64,000 nt of DNA from positions 326,083-390,082 of the forward strand of contig CATKHK010000042.1 of NCBI GenBank assembly GCA_949751835.1. Direction: 5' to 3'. Below, in pieces: positions 55,833 through 64,000 of this stretch; within the stretch, counting starts at the first letter, position 1, and each line of letters begins with the position of its first letter. Under the pieces are notes generated by a model, which did not search any database, was not told the origin of the DNA, and saw nothing but the letters and a program-made list of their open reading frames with translations. The translations under genes were made by a program, and so were the position numbers. This DNA is from Blepharisma japonicum. Its lineage: Eukaryota; Ciliophora; Heterotrichea; Heterotrichida; Blepharismidae.

Positions 55833-55929
55833 GATTAAGCTTTTAGCTAATTATTTATAGAAAGTTACTTATATTTGAAACTGCATCACTTTAAAGACCA
55901 TGCCTAAATGAAACACCACATTTGGATTG

Positions 55930-56350
55930 TCCGTTTTCTATAGTAAAGCACAACTTCATAAGAAAAAAACTGTCGAAATTTCTCTTGAAAATGATGACCC
56001 TGGCTATATTAATGCACATATACTCAGTTCTGATAAAGCATATTATGCAACTGGCGGGGATACTCAAAAAGTGTTCTTATGGGATCTGAAAACCACGAAA
56101 AAAGTCAAAGAATTCGAAGGAAGCGATAGAGCAACTTATGAAATAATTTACTTGCCAAATTCCAATGCTATTGCTGCTGGAAATGTCAGTGGGTGTGTTT
56201 ATTTCTGGAGCATTCCTGCTGGTGATCTTGATTTCTCTTAGAGGAGAAAAAGACCAAGGAATAAAATCATTAAATACTTTTCAAAATGAAGAAAATGTGG
56301 TAAATGGCAGTGAGAATGAGATTGGGTCAATATTAATATCTTGGATCTAA
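55930..56350 (+). pseudogene. Partial duplicate of the WD region of the channel gene (truncated, frameshifted)
   Basis: The stretch parallels 53275-53690 of the channel gene: SIVKHNFIRKK versus SIIKHNFISKE; INAHILSSDKAYYATGGDTQ versus INAHALSLNKRYYATGGEAQ; then GIKSLNTFQNEENVVNGSEN versus KIKSLNAFQNDENLVIGNEG. The frame breaks at about 56235 (TAG), where another frame takes over, and ends at TAA 56348. It lacks a start and the rest of the propeller, so it is a non-functional fragment. Confidence 0.75.
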
Positions 56351-57238
56351 AAGAATGTGATTGTAAATGCAGCAAATGAAAAACTTAGAAATCTTGGAGG
56401 ATTAGCAGGATAAATCATTAAATTTGCCGGACCAATAGTTCAACAAGAATGTGATGAATATATTAGGAAACATTATATTGTCCAGCCTAGAAAAGTTGTA
56501 GTAACGTCAGCAGGAAATTTATGTTTCAAGTCAATTTTTCACACAGTTGGGCCAGTCTTTGAGGGACTAAGAGAAACAGAATATCATTGCGAAACTCTCT
56601 TCGATTCGATATTATTTTCAATTATTGAGGCCGACAAATTAGGCTACAATTCAATTGGAATCCCTGGAATCTCTTGTGGCATTTTTGGGTATCCAATTGA
56701 AAAGGCTGCTCTAAGGCATATTGAGGCTTTTATAGTTTTTGCAGGGAATTTCCAATTTTTTGAAGGAATTAGCATAAAAAGAGTTGTTTTCAGCTTGTTT
56801 ACTGATATAGAATTAGACCTATTTCTAGATGCTTTGGTTGAAAAATGAAAAGGATTTGAATATATAAAATATCTAGGACCTATAAAGGAGAGGGAACTTT
56901 TGCCAAATCATGGGTATTGTGAAGTTTGCAATCTCTTAATTCTAGATATAGAGAATTATATGAATATCAGTAAGTTATGCTGCAATAAAGTATGCAATTT
57001 TTGTATTTTTCAATACCAATTTACATCTTGCCCTAGAGATGCATATTTATTTCCTGAAGATGTAAGAGGCAGCTTTGCAAATTATATTATATGTAAGGAC
57101 TGTAAAAATTATGTAAATATAGAAGCATGCCAGTGCTCATGCAGACAACTGTGCAACAATTGCTTAGACAACAAACATAGAAGAAACAGCCAAGAACGTA
57201 TATGCAATTGTGGACAAGTTTTTCTACTCAATAGTTAA
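56351..57238 (+). pseudogene. Macro-domain plus Cys-rich zinc-finger gene, apparently disrupted (missing 5' end and in-frame TAA)
   Basis: From 56351 the frame reads a macro domain: NVIVNAANEKLRNLGGLAG, in-frame TAA at 56411, then IIKFAGPIVQQECDEYI, VVVTSAGNLCFKSIFHTVGP and IGIPGISCGIFGYPIEKAA. The NAAN, GG, IxHxVGP and S-x-G-I-FG-P elements are the ADP-ribose-binding motifs. After about 56880 a Cys-rich part follows (CEVCNLLILD, CCNKVCNFCIFQYQFTSCP, CKDCKNYVNIEACQCSCRQLC, CNCGQVFLLN), RING- or zinc-finger-like, ending in TAA 57236. TGA at 56846 is Trp. There is no ATG or first beta-strand, and the 5' end abuts the WD fragment in the same frame. It may be a recent pseudogene or a TAA-readthrough case. 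Confidence 0.6.
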
Positions 57239-57267
57239 TTATTTGTGAAAATAGTCATAAAGTTAAA

Positions 57268-58140
57268 TTATTGTTGCTTGCGTTCTTGCTTTTCACTTCC
57301 AGATCCATCCACTTTCACAGGCTTTGGCTGGTTTTCTTCGACATCACCTTCATCTGATTCTTCTCTAATATTCAAGTAAAAAAGCATTACATTTGGGATT
57401 ATCTCGTCTCTAAACTCAGTAGCTAAGTCAAAATCCTGCTCAAAAGATTTCACGATCTCATGCTCATCTTCTTCATCCATGCCTTCCAAGTCCTGAGGGC
57501 ATGAATCATTACATTTTAAAAACAATTAAAGAAGCTCGGTCTACTCCAATTCTTTCAGTTTTTAGCTCCTTACCTGCTTACTTTTTTTCTTGCTTTTTTA
57601 CTTGTTGTGTAAGATTATTTCCTTTCAATATAATTTCTGTCCCAATAGCTTTTTCCATGATATCTTCATTGGCCATGAAATAGTCTTTTTTGAGGATTTT
57701 GTTCTCAATTATAGGGTTTTCAGTGAATTCGAACTCAAAGGAAAATTTTCGGAGTTGGGGTGTTTTGTGTGCCTGATGTCGATAAGAATTAAAGTAATGC
57801 TTTATCTTGCTTGTAGAGAAACTCGCAGCTTACTGTGTTGTTTTTGATAGATTTGAACCAAAATCCAGTGATTGAACTAAGAATTGCTCTATGCTGTTCA
57901 TAAATTGGTTGATAACTCTGCTCGTATTTCTCTTGGAGTGCTTTAGGCTCTTGTAAATAGTTGATATATAAAGGATTTCTCTATTTTTGGATTTCTAAAA
58001 GAGGAATTTGAACTTGCTTTTTTATTCTGAGAGCTTGGTGATCATTTCTTCTGCTTTTTTCTCTTGAAGCCTAAGCTCATGGCAATTAGAATCGCCTTCT
58101 TACATAATTAATAGGGCCTCATAATGGCTTATGTCATAAT
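57268..58140 (-). pseudogene. NAP1/SET-family histone chaperone relic
   Basis: Segments in different frames follow NAP1/SET order: RLQEKKAEEMITKLSE; RIKKQVQIPLLEIQK (then TAG); ALQEKYEQSYQPIYEQHRAI then GFWFKSIKNN; RKFSFEFEFTENPIIENKI then LKKDYF and AIGTEIILKGNNLTQQ; RPSFFNCF; and finally DLEGMDEEDEHEIVKSFEQD followed by FDLATEFRDEIIPNVMLFYL with an acidic tail. FxFxENPxxENKxLxK and the DF/FRDEIIPNxxxFY end are family hallmarks. At least three frameshifts and several in-frame TAA/TAG separate them. No set of 15-16-nt introns repairs all breaks. A functional copy must lie elsewhere. Confidence 0.65.
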
Positions 58141-58280
58141 AATTATTTATACATAAAATATGGATTGTGCAATTTAGATTTTTTTATATTTTTATAAAAA
58201 TAGTCATTTTCAAAATAATTAATTCCAATTCTTTCGATCAACTTATCTTAATTTTTATTTATATTTAATTAAGCTTATAA

Positions 58281-58881
58281 ATGGCAGTCGAAGATCAAGA
58301 TGAAACAGACTTATCTAAGATAAAAAAGAAGAAAAAGCCAAAGCAGGCCCAACTCCTGCAAAGAAAGAAAATAATAAAGCATAAGATGCTGACAAAAAAT
58401 ATGATGAAATGCTAACACGCATTTTTGAGAGACTAAGGAAAACAAAAGGAGGCAATGTAAGTGCCGACAACGAGCGCTGTATTGCTAAAAAGCTAGAAGT
58501 CGTCAGAATCGGCTCAAAGAAAACAGGCTGGATGAGCTTTCAAGATATTGTGATATGCTTAAGCGTCCTTCAGACCATGTGTCATGATTTTTCTTTGTGG
58601 AGCTTGGAACTGATGGTAACATAACTCAAGACCTCCAGCTTATATTTAAAGGTAGGTATCTCGAAAAACAAATTGAGTTTCTTTTAAAAAAATGCATTAC
58701 TGAGTATGTGCTCTGCCAAAATTGTAAGAGTATGCAAACAATTCTTACCAGAGATTCTAGCATCAGAATGTTTACTATGAAATGTGAAAAATGCGAATGC
58801 ATTCGAAGTGTTCAACTTATCAAAGAAGGCTACCATCATCAGACCAAAGCAGACAGGAAGAAAGCTGAAATGGCTAATTAA
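58281..58881 (+). pseudogene. eIF2-beta (eIF2 subunit 2) relic
   Basis: The start MAVEDQDETDLSKIKKKKK is intact, then the frame shifts in an A-rich run, and the new frame (PTPAKKENNKA) hits TAA before DADKKYDEMLTRIFERLRKT. The block KLEVVRIGSKKTGWMSFQDI is conserved. A missing base near 58548 then forces a second shift into CDMLKRPSDHVSWFFFVELG, continuing with TDGNITQDLQLIFKGRYLEK and the C4 zinc ribbon CQNCKSM...CEKCECI. Order and motifs are those of archaeal/eukaryotic eIF2-beta. With two frameshifts and one nonsense codon it cannot make the protein. Confidence 0.75.
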
Positions 58882-58928
58882 TTTCAAATTTAAAAATATG
58901 CTATAAATATAAATTTATAAACCTGTAA

Positions 58929-59090
58929 ATGTATAATCTGCCTGATGAAAAAACTCAAAGTAAGATAAGCAGTGCACTCCAAAGAGATATAGAAATCACC
59001 ACAGGGTAGTTGCAAGACACGTTCCAATAGATAAGGGTTGGTGTGACAATGTCAAAAAATACCACTGATGTTCCATCTATTACTTTGTAG
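58929..59090 (+). pseudogene. Possible short coding relic interrupted by two TAG codons
   Basis: The frame reads MYNLPDEKTQSKISSALQ then RDIEITTG, TAG, LQDTFQ, TAG, IRVGVTMSKNTTDVPSITL, TAG. The amino-acid composition looks coding, but it is short and no family was recognised. It could be chance. Confidence 0.2.
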
Positions 59091-59391
59091 TATGTAAAAG
59101 GAATTGTAAAAAATAAGTAAAAATGACAATGTTGATGCTTATCATAAGTTTCACTAGAAAATATGTTTTGGGGCTAAAACTTATGCATGGAAGCATTTCA
59201 ATCATCATGATGACAAATTGATGCAGGTTAATTACTGTATTCACTGTTAAAATAATAATAAAGAGCATCTTTGAAACAGTTAGAAGTCAGCTCGCTTCAA
59301 TGCTAAGATCTTCTGCAATGCTGCTATAGTAGTAAAATAAAAATAAAATTGAAAATAATAGGCAGCTGAACCCAAACTGAGTGTATTTCAT
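59080..59391 (-). CDS. Small hydrophobic membrane protein, unknown function
   Basis: From ATG 59391 to TAA 59080 the frame encodes 103 aa, reading TGA at 59329 as Trp (EASWLLTV). It begins with a signal-like hydrophobic stretch (FGFSCLLFSILFLFYYYSS), followed by two hydrophobic segments (MLFIIILTVNTVINLHQFVI and LVKLMISINIVIFTYFLQFL), so two or three membrane spans are possible. AT-rich DNA favours such composition by chance, and the ORF sits within a pseudogene-rich zone, so the call is tentative. Confidence 0.4.
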
Positions 59392-59399
59392 AGTCTTTA

Positions 59400-59890
59400 T
59401 GGCGCAATATAACGCCATCCTCGGGCAATTTCTAATTGCTATCAATTGTTAAAGTATTCCCAGAAACTGGATAACAATTGCTCCCGAAACAGAATAGCTC
59501 ACCATTTGGAAGCTTAGCAATGCATGTGGTATAATCTAAAAATTCTGCAGTCTCTAAAGCTTTCAACTCTCCTCTTTCACTTTCAGTGCCATAAATAATC
59601 AAATTAGTTTTCTTGTCTGATCTATCAATAAGATAAGAGATACTATTTGATGATAGGTTTTGACAGATTCTTGATATGCTTGGGTCAATGGCAAATCAGA
59701 AACATAATTCTAACTTTCATATAATTTACATATTCTTCTAAAATTTTGCTCTGTTTTCAGGCTATTATTGGTTTTGTTTAAAATCTCAGATGTTTTAGTT
59801 CTTAAATCTTCGATAGTTAGAGCTTGATCTACGAGATCTTGATTGGGCTGATTTATTGCTGGTTTTGTACACTATTGAGACATATGTCTG
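59400..59890 (-). pseudogene. Fragment of a paralogue of the downstream B-box/kelch gene
   Basis: The minus-strand segment LRTKTSEILNKTNNSLKTEQ, TAG, SDLPLTQAYQESVKTY and, after a frameshift, TNLIIYGTESERGELKALET, TTCIAKLPNGELFCFGSN, SGNTLTIDSN matches residues about 285-430 of the intact protein at 60586-62352 (LRDKRLEILNKPNDPELEKE; PIQQAYQDYNLAY; KLLIYDTERES; GTCIAHLPGRNLFCFGRN). TAG codons and at least one frameshift show decay. The B-box and most kelch repeats are missing. Confidence 0.75.
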
Positions 59891-60585
59891 AATTTCATTG
59901 AAAATTAACAAGCTCGCTTAATTTTTAGCAATTAATTCCATTTTTAACGCTACATGAAAGTAATAAATTATATTGCTCAAATGCTCAAAATGATTATATT
60001 TTCATACAACTATCAATCACTCTATAATAATTAATAAGAAAGCGGTGAGTAACTTCCGAACTTGCCTAATTAACTGCATAGCATCTGCATACTGAGGAGA
60101 GAAGAACTCTGCTAAAAATTTCTAGATCGAAGGTACTATCAGAGGAAAATACTGCAGATTGGGAATCTGCAACCAAAAATCACCCAAAAGTGGATTTGAG
60201 GCAACCTCAAAAATTTCATTTTGAAAATAGATTCTCATTCATAGATTTCTGTAATTATTTGATTAATAAAATTATGTTTATAATCAATTGATCATTTTTC
60301 GTAAAATTTACATTTCAAAATTAATGCTTATGAGACCAATGAACATTCAACAAAGCCTAAATATATCGTCAAAAATTATTGGAATTAACAAGATGATTTT
60401 AGTTGAGTGGGAGAGAATTGCCAATTTCAAACGGCAGATCTATTAATAATTAATTATGGGCATTTGCAGCCCTAGCTTTGGCTAAATAAGTGTATGGCTA
60501 TATAAACTATATTGATAAATGATATAATTTTTCAAATTTATAGCCGAAGAGTATTAAAAGAGAACTATGCATTAAGCCACTGATT
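59891..60585. other. Intergenic region with perfect short hairpins
   Basis: Two perfect hairpins lie close together: 60153-60171 (8-bp stem, GGG loop) and 60195-60211 (7-bp stem, CAA loop). A GC-richer stretch at 60040-60115 precedes them. This segment is less AT-rich than normal spacer here. It could encode a structured RNA, but no known RNA family (tRNA, snRNA, SRP, telomerase RNA) was recognised. The rest is AT-rich spacer. Confidence 0.35.
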
Positions 60586-62352
60586 TTAAACTAGCTGCTC
60601 TAATGTTTTTTCTTCCAAATTAAATTTGAAGTATTTAATTTCACCAAAGCGACATAGTGCAATGTTTATTGCTCCTTTGTTGTATATGAGATATACTTGA
60701 TCTCAATCTTTATGTATGATTGAATCTCCAATCCTTCTCCAGACAGAGTCATTTGAAACTTCACTTTCATAAACTGATCCACCACATTCAATTAAATATA
60801 ATCTCTCTGAATTTATTAGGATTTTTATTTTCTCAATAGCAAAATCATAAGGAATCGTTACAAAAGTGTTGCTAACAATTGAATATCGCAAAAGATTTTT
60901 ATTATTCAATCCAGAAATCAAAATATTTTCATTAAATATTATATTTGTGCAGCCGTAATCATCTTGCGGCAGTGGCTTTAACTTAATCCATTGCTTTTCA
61001 TTCAAATCAAATCTCTCTGATAGAGTTAAAGCATCCTTATTGCGTCCTCCAAAGCAATAAACACTATTATTGAAATAGATAGATGATGAAAAATAGCATG
61101 GAGTTCCAGATGGCAGATGTTGAATTCTGTAACTCTCGTCAATTATCAAACAAATGCCAGAAACAGGGCTATTACGACCAAAACAAAATAAATTTCTGCC
61201 AGGCAGGTGAGCTATACATGTGCCACGGTCTAATTGTTCAGGAGTCTCTAACACTCTTTCTTCTCTACTTTCTCTTTCTGTATCATAAATAAGCAATTTA
61301 GGTCTACTAAAAATAAATGGAAATGGCTTAATAATACTATAAAGCGAGGTTTTTTGACGGTAAGCAAGGTTATAATCTTGATATGCTTGCTGAATAGGTG
61401 GGTCGTTAATGCAGGTATGGCTTTGATAGATTGAGTAATTTTCCCTAAATTCTTTTTCTAATTCTGGGTCATTTGGTTTATTTAAAATTTCTAATCTCTT
61501 GTCTCTTAATTCTTTAAGTAGATTTTGAGAGTTTATATTTTTGAGATCTTGAGTTCTCTTGATTATTTGAGAATTAATTTGATCCATCTCATTTTTCGTT
61601 TTTGAGTTTATTTCTTCTTTTAAGTTTTCGAGATTTTGGCAGCTTTTTTTATTCTCATTTATTAGATTAGAAATGGTATCTTTGATGTTTGCTAGCTCAT
61701 CATTCATTAAATCAAAGTCTTTTTTATGCTCCTCATTGCTTGAATTGATATTTTTATTGTGATCTTCAAGAGATTTTTCTATTGTACTGAATCTGATATT
61801 AAAAAATTCCTCAAATTTGTCTTTAATGAAGAATTCGAGCATTGTCTCTATTTTTTTATGGAATCCACAAAATATCTTTGCACTGTTTTGCCATTCTTGA
61901 TTGGCTGGAATAATCTTTTTTAATTTCTCAACAGCTTCTTCAGGCTGTAAACTCAATAGTCCTAAAACTGGGTCCTGCTCTGAGTTTGATAACTTTTGAG
62001 CTTGAAAAATTTTTGTAAAATAGTTGCCTATTTCAGCTGAGGCTGAATCTACACTTTTTAAAAACTCTTCAATATCGTTCTTTGATTCAAGCAAAAACTG
62101 GCTAAAGGATGCCAGGATCCTTCCCTTCAGCTTGCTATTTTTTGATTCTTCTCTTGTAAGATACTCCAGCATTGCTTCTTTTGTTCCTTTGCATGGCTCT
62201 ACAATTATTTCCTCAAATGCATGAGCCTTACCAGGTAGCTTCAAATGCTCCCCAAAGTGCTTTACACAGGATAGAATTCCAGGAGAGGTGCATTGACATG
62301 AATATTCAGCCTCGCGCTTGCACCCTAGCTTGAAACATTGATTAAGCTCCAT
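60586..62352 (-). CDS. B-box-like / coiled-coil / kelch-repeat protein
   Basis: From ATG 62352 to TAA 60586 the frame encodes 588 aa, with TGA at 60703 as Trp (HKDWDQVYL). Residues 6-50 form a B-box-like zinc cluster (CFKLGCKREAEYSCQCTS, then CVKHFGEHLKLPGKAHAF). A long coiled coil spans about 90-310 (QINSQIIKRTQDLKNINSQN). Kelch-type blades follow from about 385: RGTCIAHLPGRNLFCFGRNS, YFNNSVYCFGGRNKDALTLS, QWIKLKPLPQDDYGC and YGCTNIIFNENILISGLNN. Ciliates encode many such TRIM-like or kelch proteins of unknown role. A decayed paralogue lies about 700 bases downstream on the same strand. Confidence 0.78.
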
Positions 62353-62555
62353 ATATTTATTATGAAGCTGGCTTTATTAATGCAAAGATTTATTTAATAT
62401 TCTATTGGTCTGCTAAAGCTAATTTAAATTAATGTTTATTTTAAAATATAAAAATATCCAAGTTTTACTTTTTGAAGCCTAAGACTTGATTTGCGTATTT
62501 GTTTTATATCTTCACCATTATTTTATTTGTTTAGATTAGGCAGCCCTTTTTTGTC

Positions 62556-63398
62556 CTAGCAAACGAAAATAAGGCCCTAAGAGCCGATTCTGATGCATTA
62601 GCAAAAATCAAAGGAAATATCTCTTTAGAGCAAAATAAACTACTTGCAGAAATAAAAAAAAACTATGAAAATTAAACAGAGAGCTCGATTCTTTATTGAA
62701 TACCAAAGCAGAAGTGGAGAGGCTCAAATCCGAGCTGATTAAATACAATTTAAATGCTGAAATACAGCAAGTTGATTTTGATAACCGTAAAGTAGAGCTG
62801 GAAAGAGGCTATATTGACTCTGACCATAAGCGAGACAAGCGTATGAACAAGAAAATAAATGAAGCTGAAAGCAAAGTCCGCCAATTAGCCCAGCAAAATG
62901 ATATGATTTTTTTCTGAGCTCCTGTAAGCCAATCCAGGCCTGGGAGTGGAAATTATGATGTAGATATCTTTCGAAAAGAAAGAAACAAGCTTAGAGAAGA
63001 AAATAGAAGGCTTAATTAAGAATTGAGGGAGAGTCGAGTCAGAGGCATCAATAAGGAATCTCTTCAAATAATCAGTCTTTGTATGGGGAAATAGAAAGAC
63101 TGAGAAAAAAAGTAATGGAGTATGAACAGGGAGCATCATGCCCAGCGAATGCTCAGAGCTTAAGAATCTTAAGATGAAAGTGGCTTATCTTGAAGTTGTG
63201 CTAAGATAACTGGAAAAGGAAAGAAGCGAATTGAGCATAAGAGCTACAATGGCTGAAGAGCAGCTAAAGAATTTGAATGAGCATATGAATTCATCGATTC
63301 AAAACTATCAGAGAAAGATTGGGAAACTAAAGAATGCCATCCAGCAAATGAAGGGTGGAAGACCCAATGATTCAAGAATGGGGGATATTAATTTTTAA
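62556..63398 (+). pseudogene. Coiled-coil protein relic
   Basis: Coiled-coil segments occur in successive frames: KALRADSDALAKIKGNISLE; RELDSLLNTKAEVERLKSEL then NAEIQQVDFDNRKVELERGY; FRKERNKLREENRRLN, TAA, ELRES; LYGEIERLRKKVMEYEQ; ELKNLKMKVAYLEVVLR, TAA, LEKERSELSIRATMAEEQ; ending QNYQRKIGKLKNAIQQMKGG and TAA 63396. At least three frameshifts and several TAA codons at likely Gln positions (CAA to TAA) mark a pseudogene. The parent family was not recognised, though a basal-body or ciliary coiled-coil protein is plausible. Confidence 0.6.
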
Positions 63399-63486
63399 TT
63401 AATTGTATTATCAAAAAGTATAAACTAAGAATGAAATTATGCAATTATTCTGAACCATCATTTCGGTAGATAATTATAATATTGCG

Positions 63487-64000
63487 ATGCAAGTTTTTCC
63501 TGAAGAGCTAACAAATGCTTTTGAAGTTGAGGATCCTCTCAATTTTGAAGGATATGGGACTATTTATAGAGTCATAAAGAGAAGTAATTTTTATTCAGGT
63601 AATCAAAAAATGTATGCAATGAAGGCTGTCGTCAGAGTTAACGAAAATTCAAGCTGGAAGGACATTGAAACTGAGATTCAAGTACTTTCATGGGCCAATC
63701 CATATAAGCTTCTCTTAGACAGCTTTTTTGTGAGTGGCAATACTTTCTTTATGATCATAGATTATTGTGGAAATGGCGACCTTCTTAAAGCCATTGCTGA
63801 AAAGAAAGGAGATCATGAGCTTTTTGAAGAAGACGAAATCTGAAAATATTTTATCCAGATCTGCTTTGGGCTTGAGTCTTTGCACTACAACGGATTTATT
63901 CATCGAGATCTTCATCCACAAAATATCCTTTTAGACGAAAACAAAGACATCAAAATAGCTGACTTTGGCATTTCTCGCTGTCTGCCGACAAAAACCATTC
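63487..64000 (+). CDS. Protein kinase (partial, runs off right edge)
   Basis: From ATG 63487 the frame continues past the window end, with TGA at 63841 as Trp (DEIWKYFIQIC). Kinase subdomains appear in order: a glycine loop [11 protein letters not shown] (residues 19-29), the ATP-binding Lys in MYAMKAVVR, the hinge [14 protein letters not shown], the catalytic loop [14 protein letters not shown] and the Mg-binding ADFGIS. The catalytic loop has HRDLHPQN where Ser/Thr kinases usually have HRDLKPxN, so the Lys that contacts the gamma-phosphate is His. The hinge and the short N-terminus resemble NEK-like kinases. The activation segment and C-lobe are outside the window. Confidence 0.88.

Noticed and set aside
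57501-57847. Plus-strand frames over the NAP1-like relic
   Set aside because: The opposite strand shows recognisable NAP/SET motifs in order.
55930-63398. Idea that TAA/TAG encode Gln (Condylostoma-like code), which would rescue the relics
   Set aside because: The relics also have frameshifts, and none of the many intact genes in the window has an internal TAA or TAG.
1-64000. CRISPR array, bacterial operons, ribosome binding sites, rRNA operon, telomeric repeats
   Set aside because: None is present. The sequence is eukaryotic (ciliate) and no telomere-like tandem repeat was seen.

Overview
The window looks like a piece of a heterotrich ciliate genome, most likely Blepharisma or a close relative. 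Two features support this. (1) UGA is read as tryptophan: many long frames run through in-frame TGA exactly where a homologue or an in-window paralogue has Trp (PP2A-like gene at 26336 and 26534, carboxypeptidase motif at 10854, WRAP53-like WD motif at 18993), while TAA and TAG stay stops. (2) The few introns that can be proven are exactly 15 nt, GTA...TAG. Intergenic DNA is AT-rich and mostly short, genes lie on both strands, and very large genes are intronless. The genus is an inference.

Layout. 1-5078 (-): start of a giant secreted GCC2/GCC3-type cysteine-rich protein, cut by the left edge. 5.6-13.7 kb: a Ser/Lys-rich protein, an F-box protein, a NOL12/RRP17-like factor, a RABL3-like GTPase, a secreted serine carboxypeptidase, an EF-hand protein with one intron, and a membrane-anchored HIT protein. 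14-18.6 kb: coiled-coil proteins, a probably myristoylated leucine-rich-repeat protein and two small minus-strand genes. 18.7-23.8 kb (-): a WRAP53/TCAB1 homologue, a DENN-domain RabGEF and a purple acid phosphatase. 24.3-30.8 kb: a CFAP97-domain protein, a PP2A catalytic subunit with a tail-less tandem paralogue, a tandem pair of zinc-finger (CCCH) proteins with two conserved 15-nt introns each, an eIF4B-like factor and a PB1-like protein.

31-33 kb: two secreted cysteine-rich proteins ending in the same CxCxC block; the second carries 29 tandem NGTGS units, each an N-glycosylation sequon. 33-51 kb (-): two tandem giant paralogues of 2784 and 2779 aa (signal peptide, repeated beta modules, Cys-rich repeats, REJ region, GPS-like motif, several membrane segments). 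A decayed non-LTR retrotransposon tail lies between them. 52-55.8 kb (+): a WD40 propeller fused to a TRP-like ion channel.

55.9-63.4 kb is a pseudogene-rich zone: a duplicated WD fragment, a macro-domain/zinc-finger gene with in-frame TAA, a NAP1/SET-family relic, an eIF2-beta relic, a B-box/kelch relic and a coiled-coil relic, surrounding one intact B-box/kelch gene and one small membrane ORF. The window ends inside a protein kinase gene. No tRNA, rRNA or CRISPR array was recognised. Translations were made by eye with UGA as Trp; family names rest on motif recognition, not on searches.
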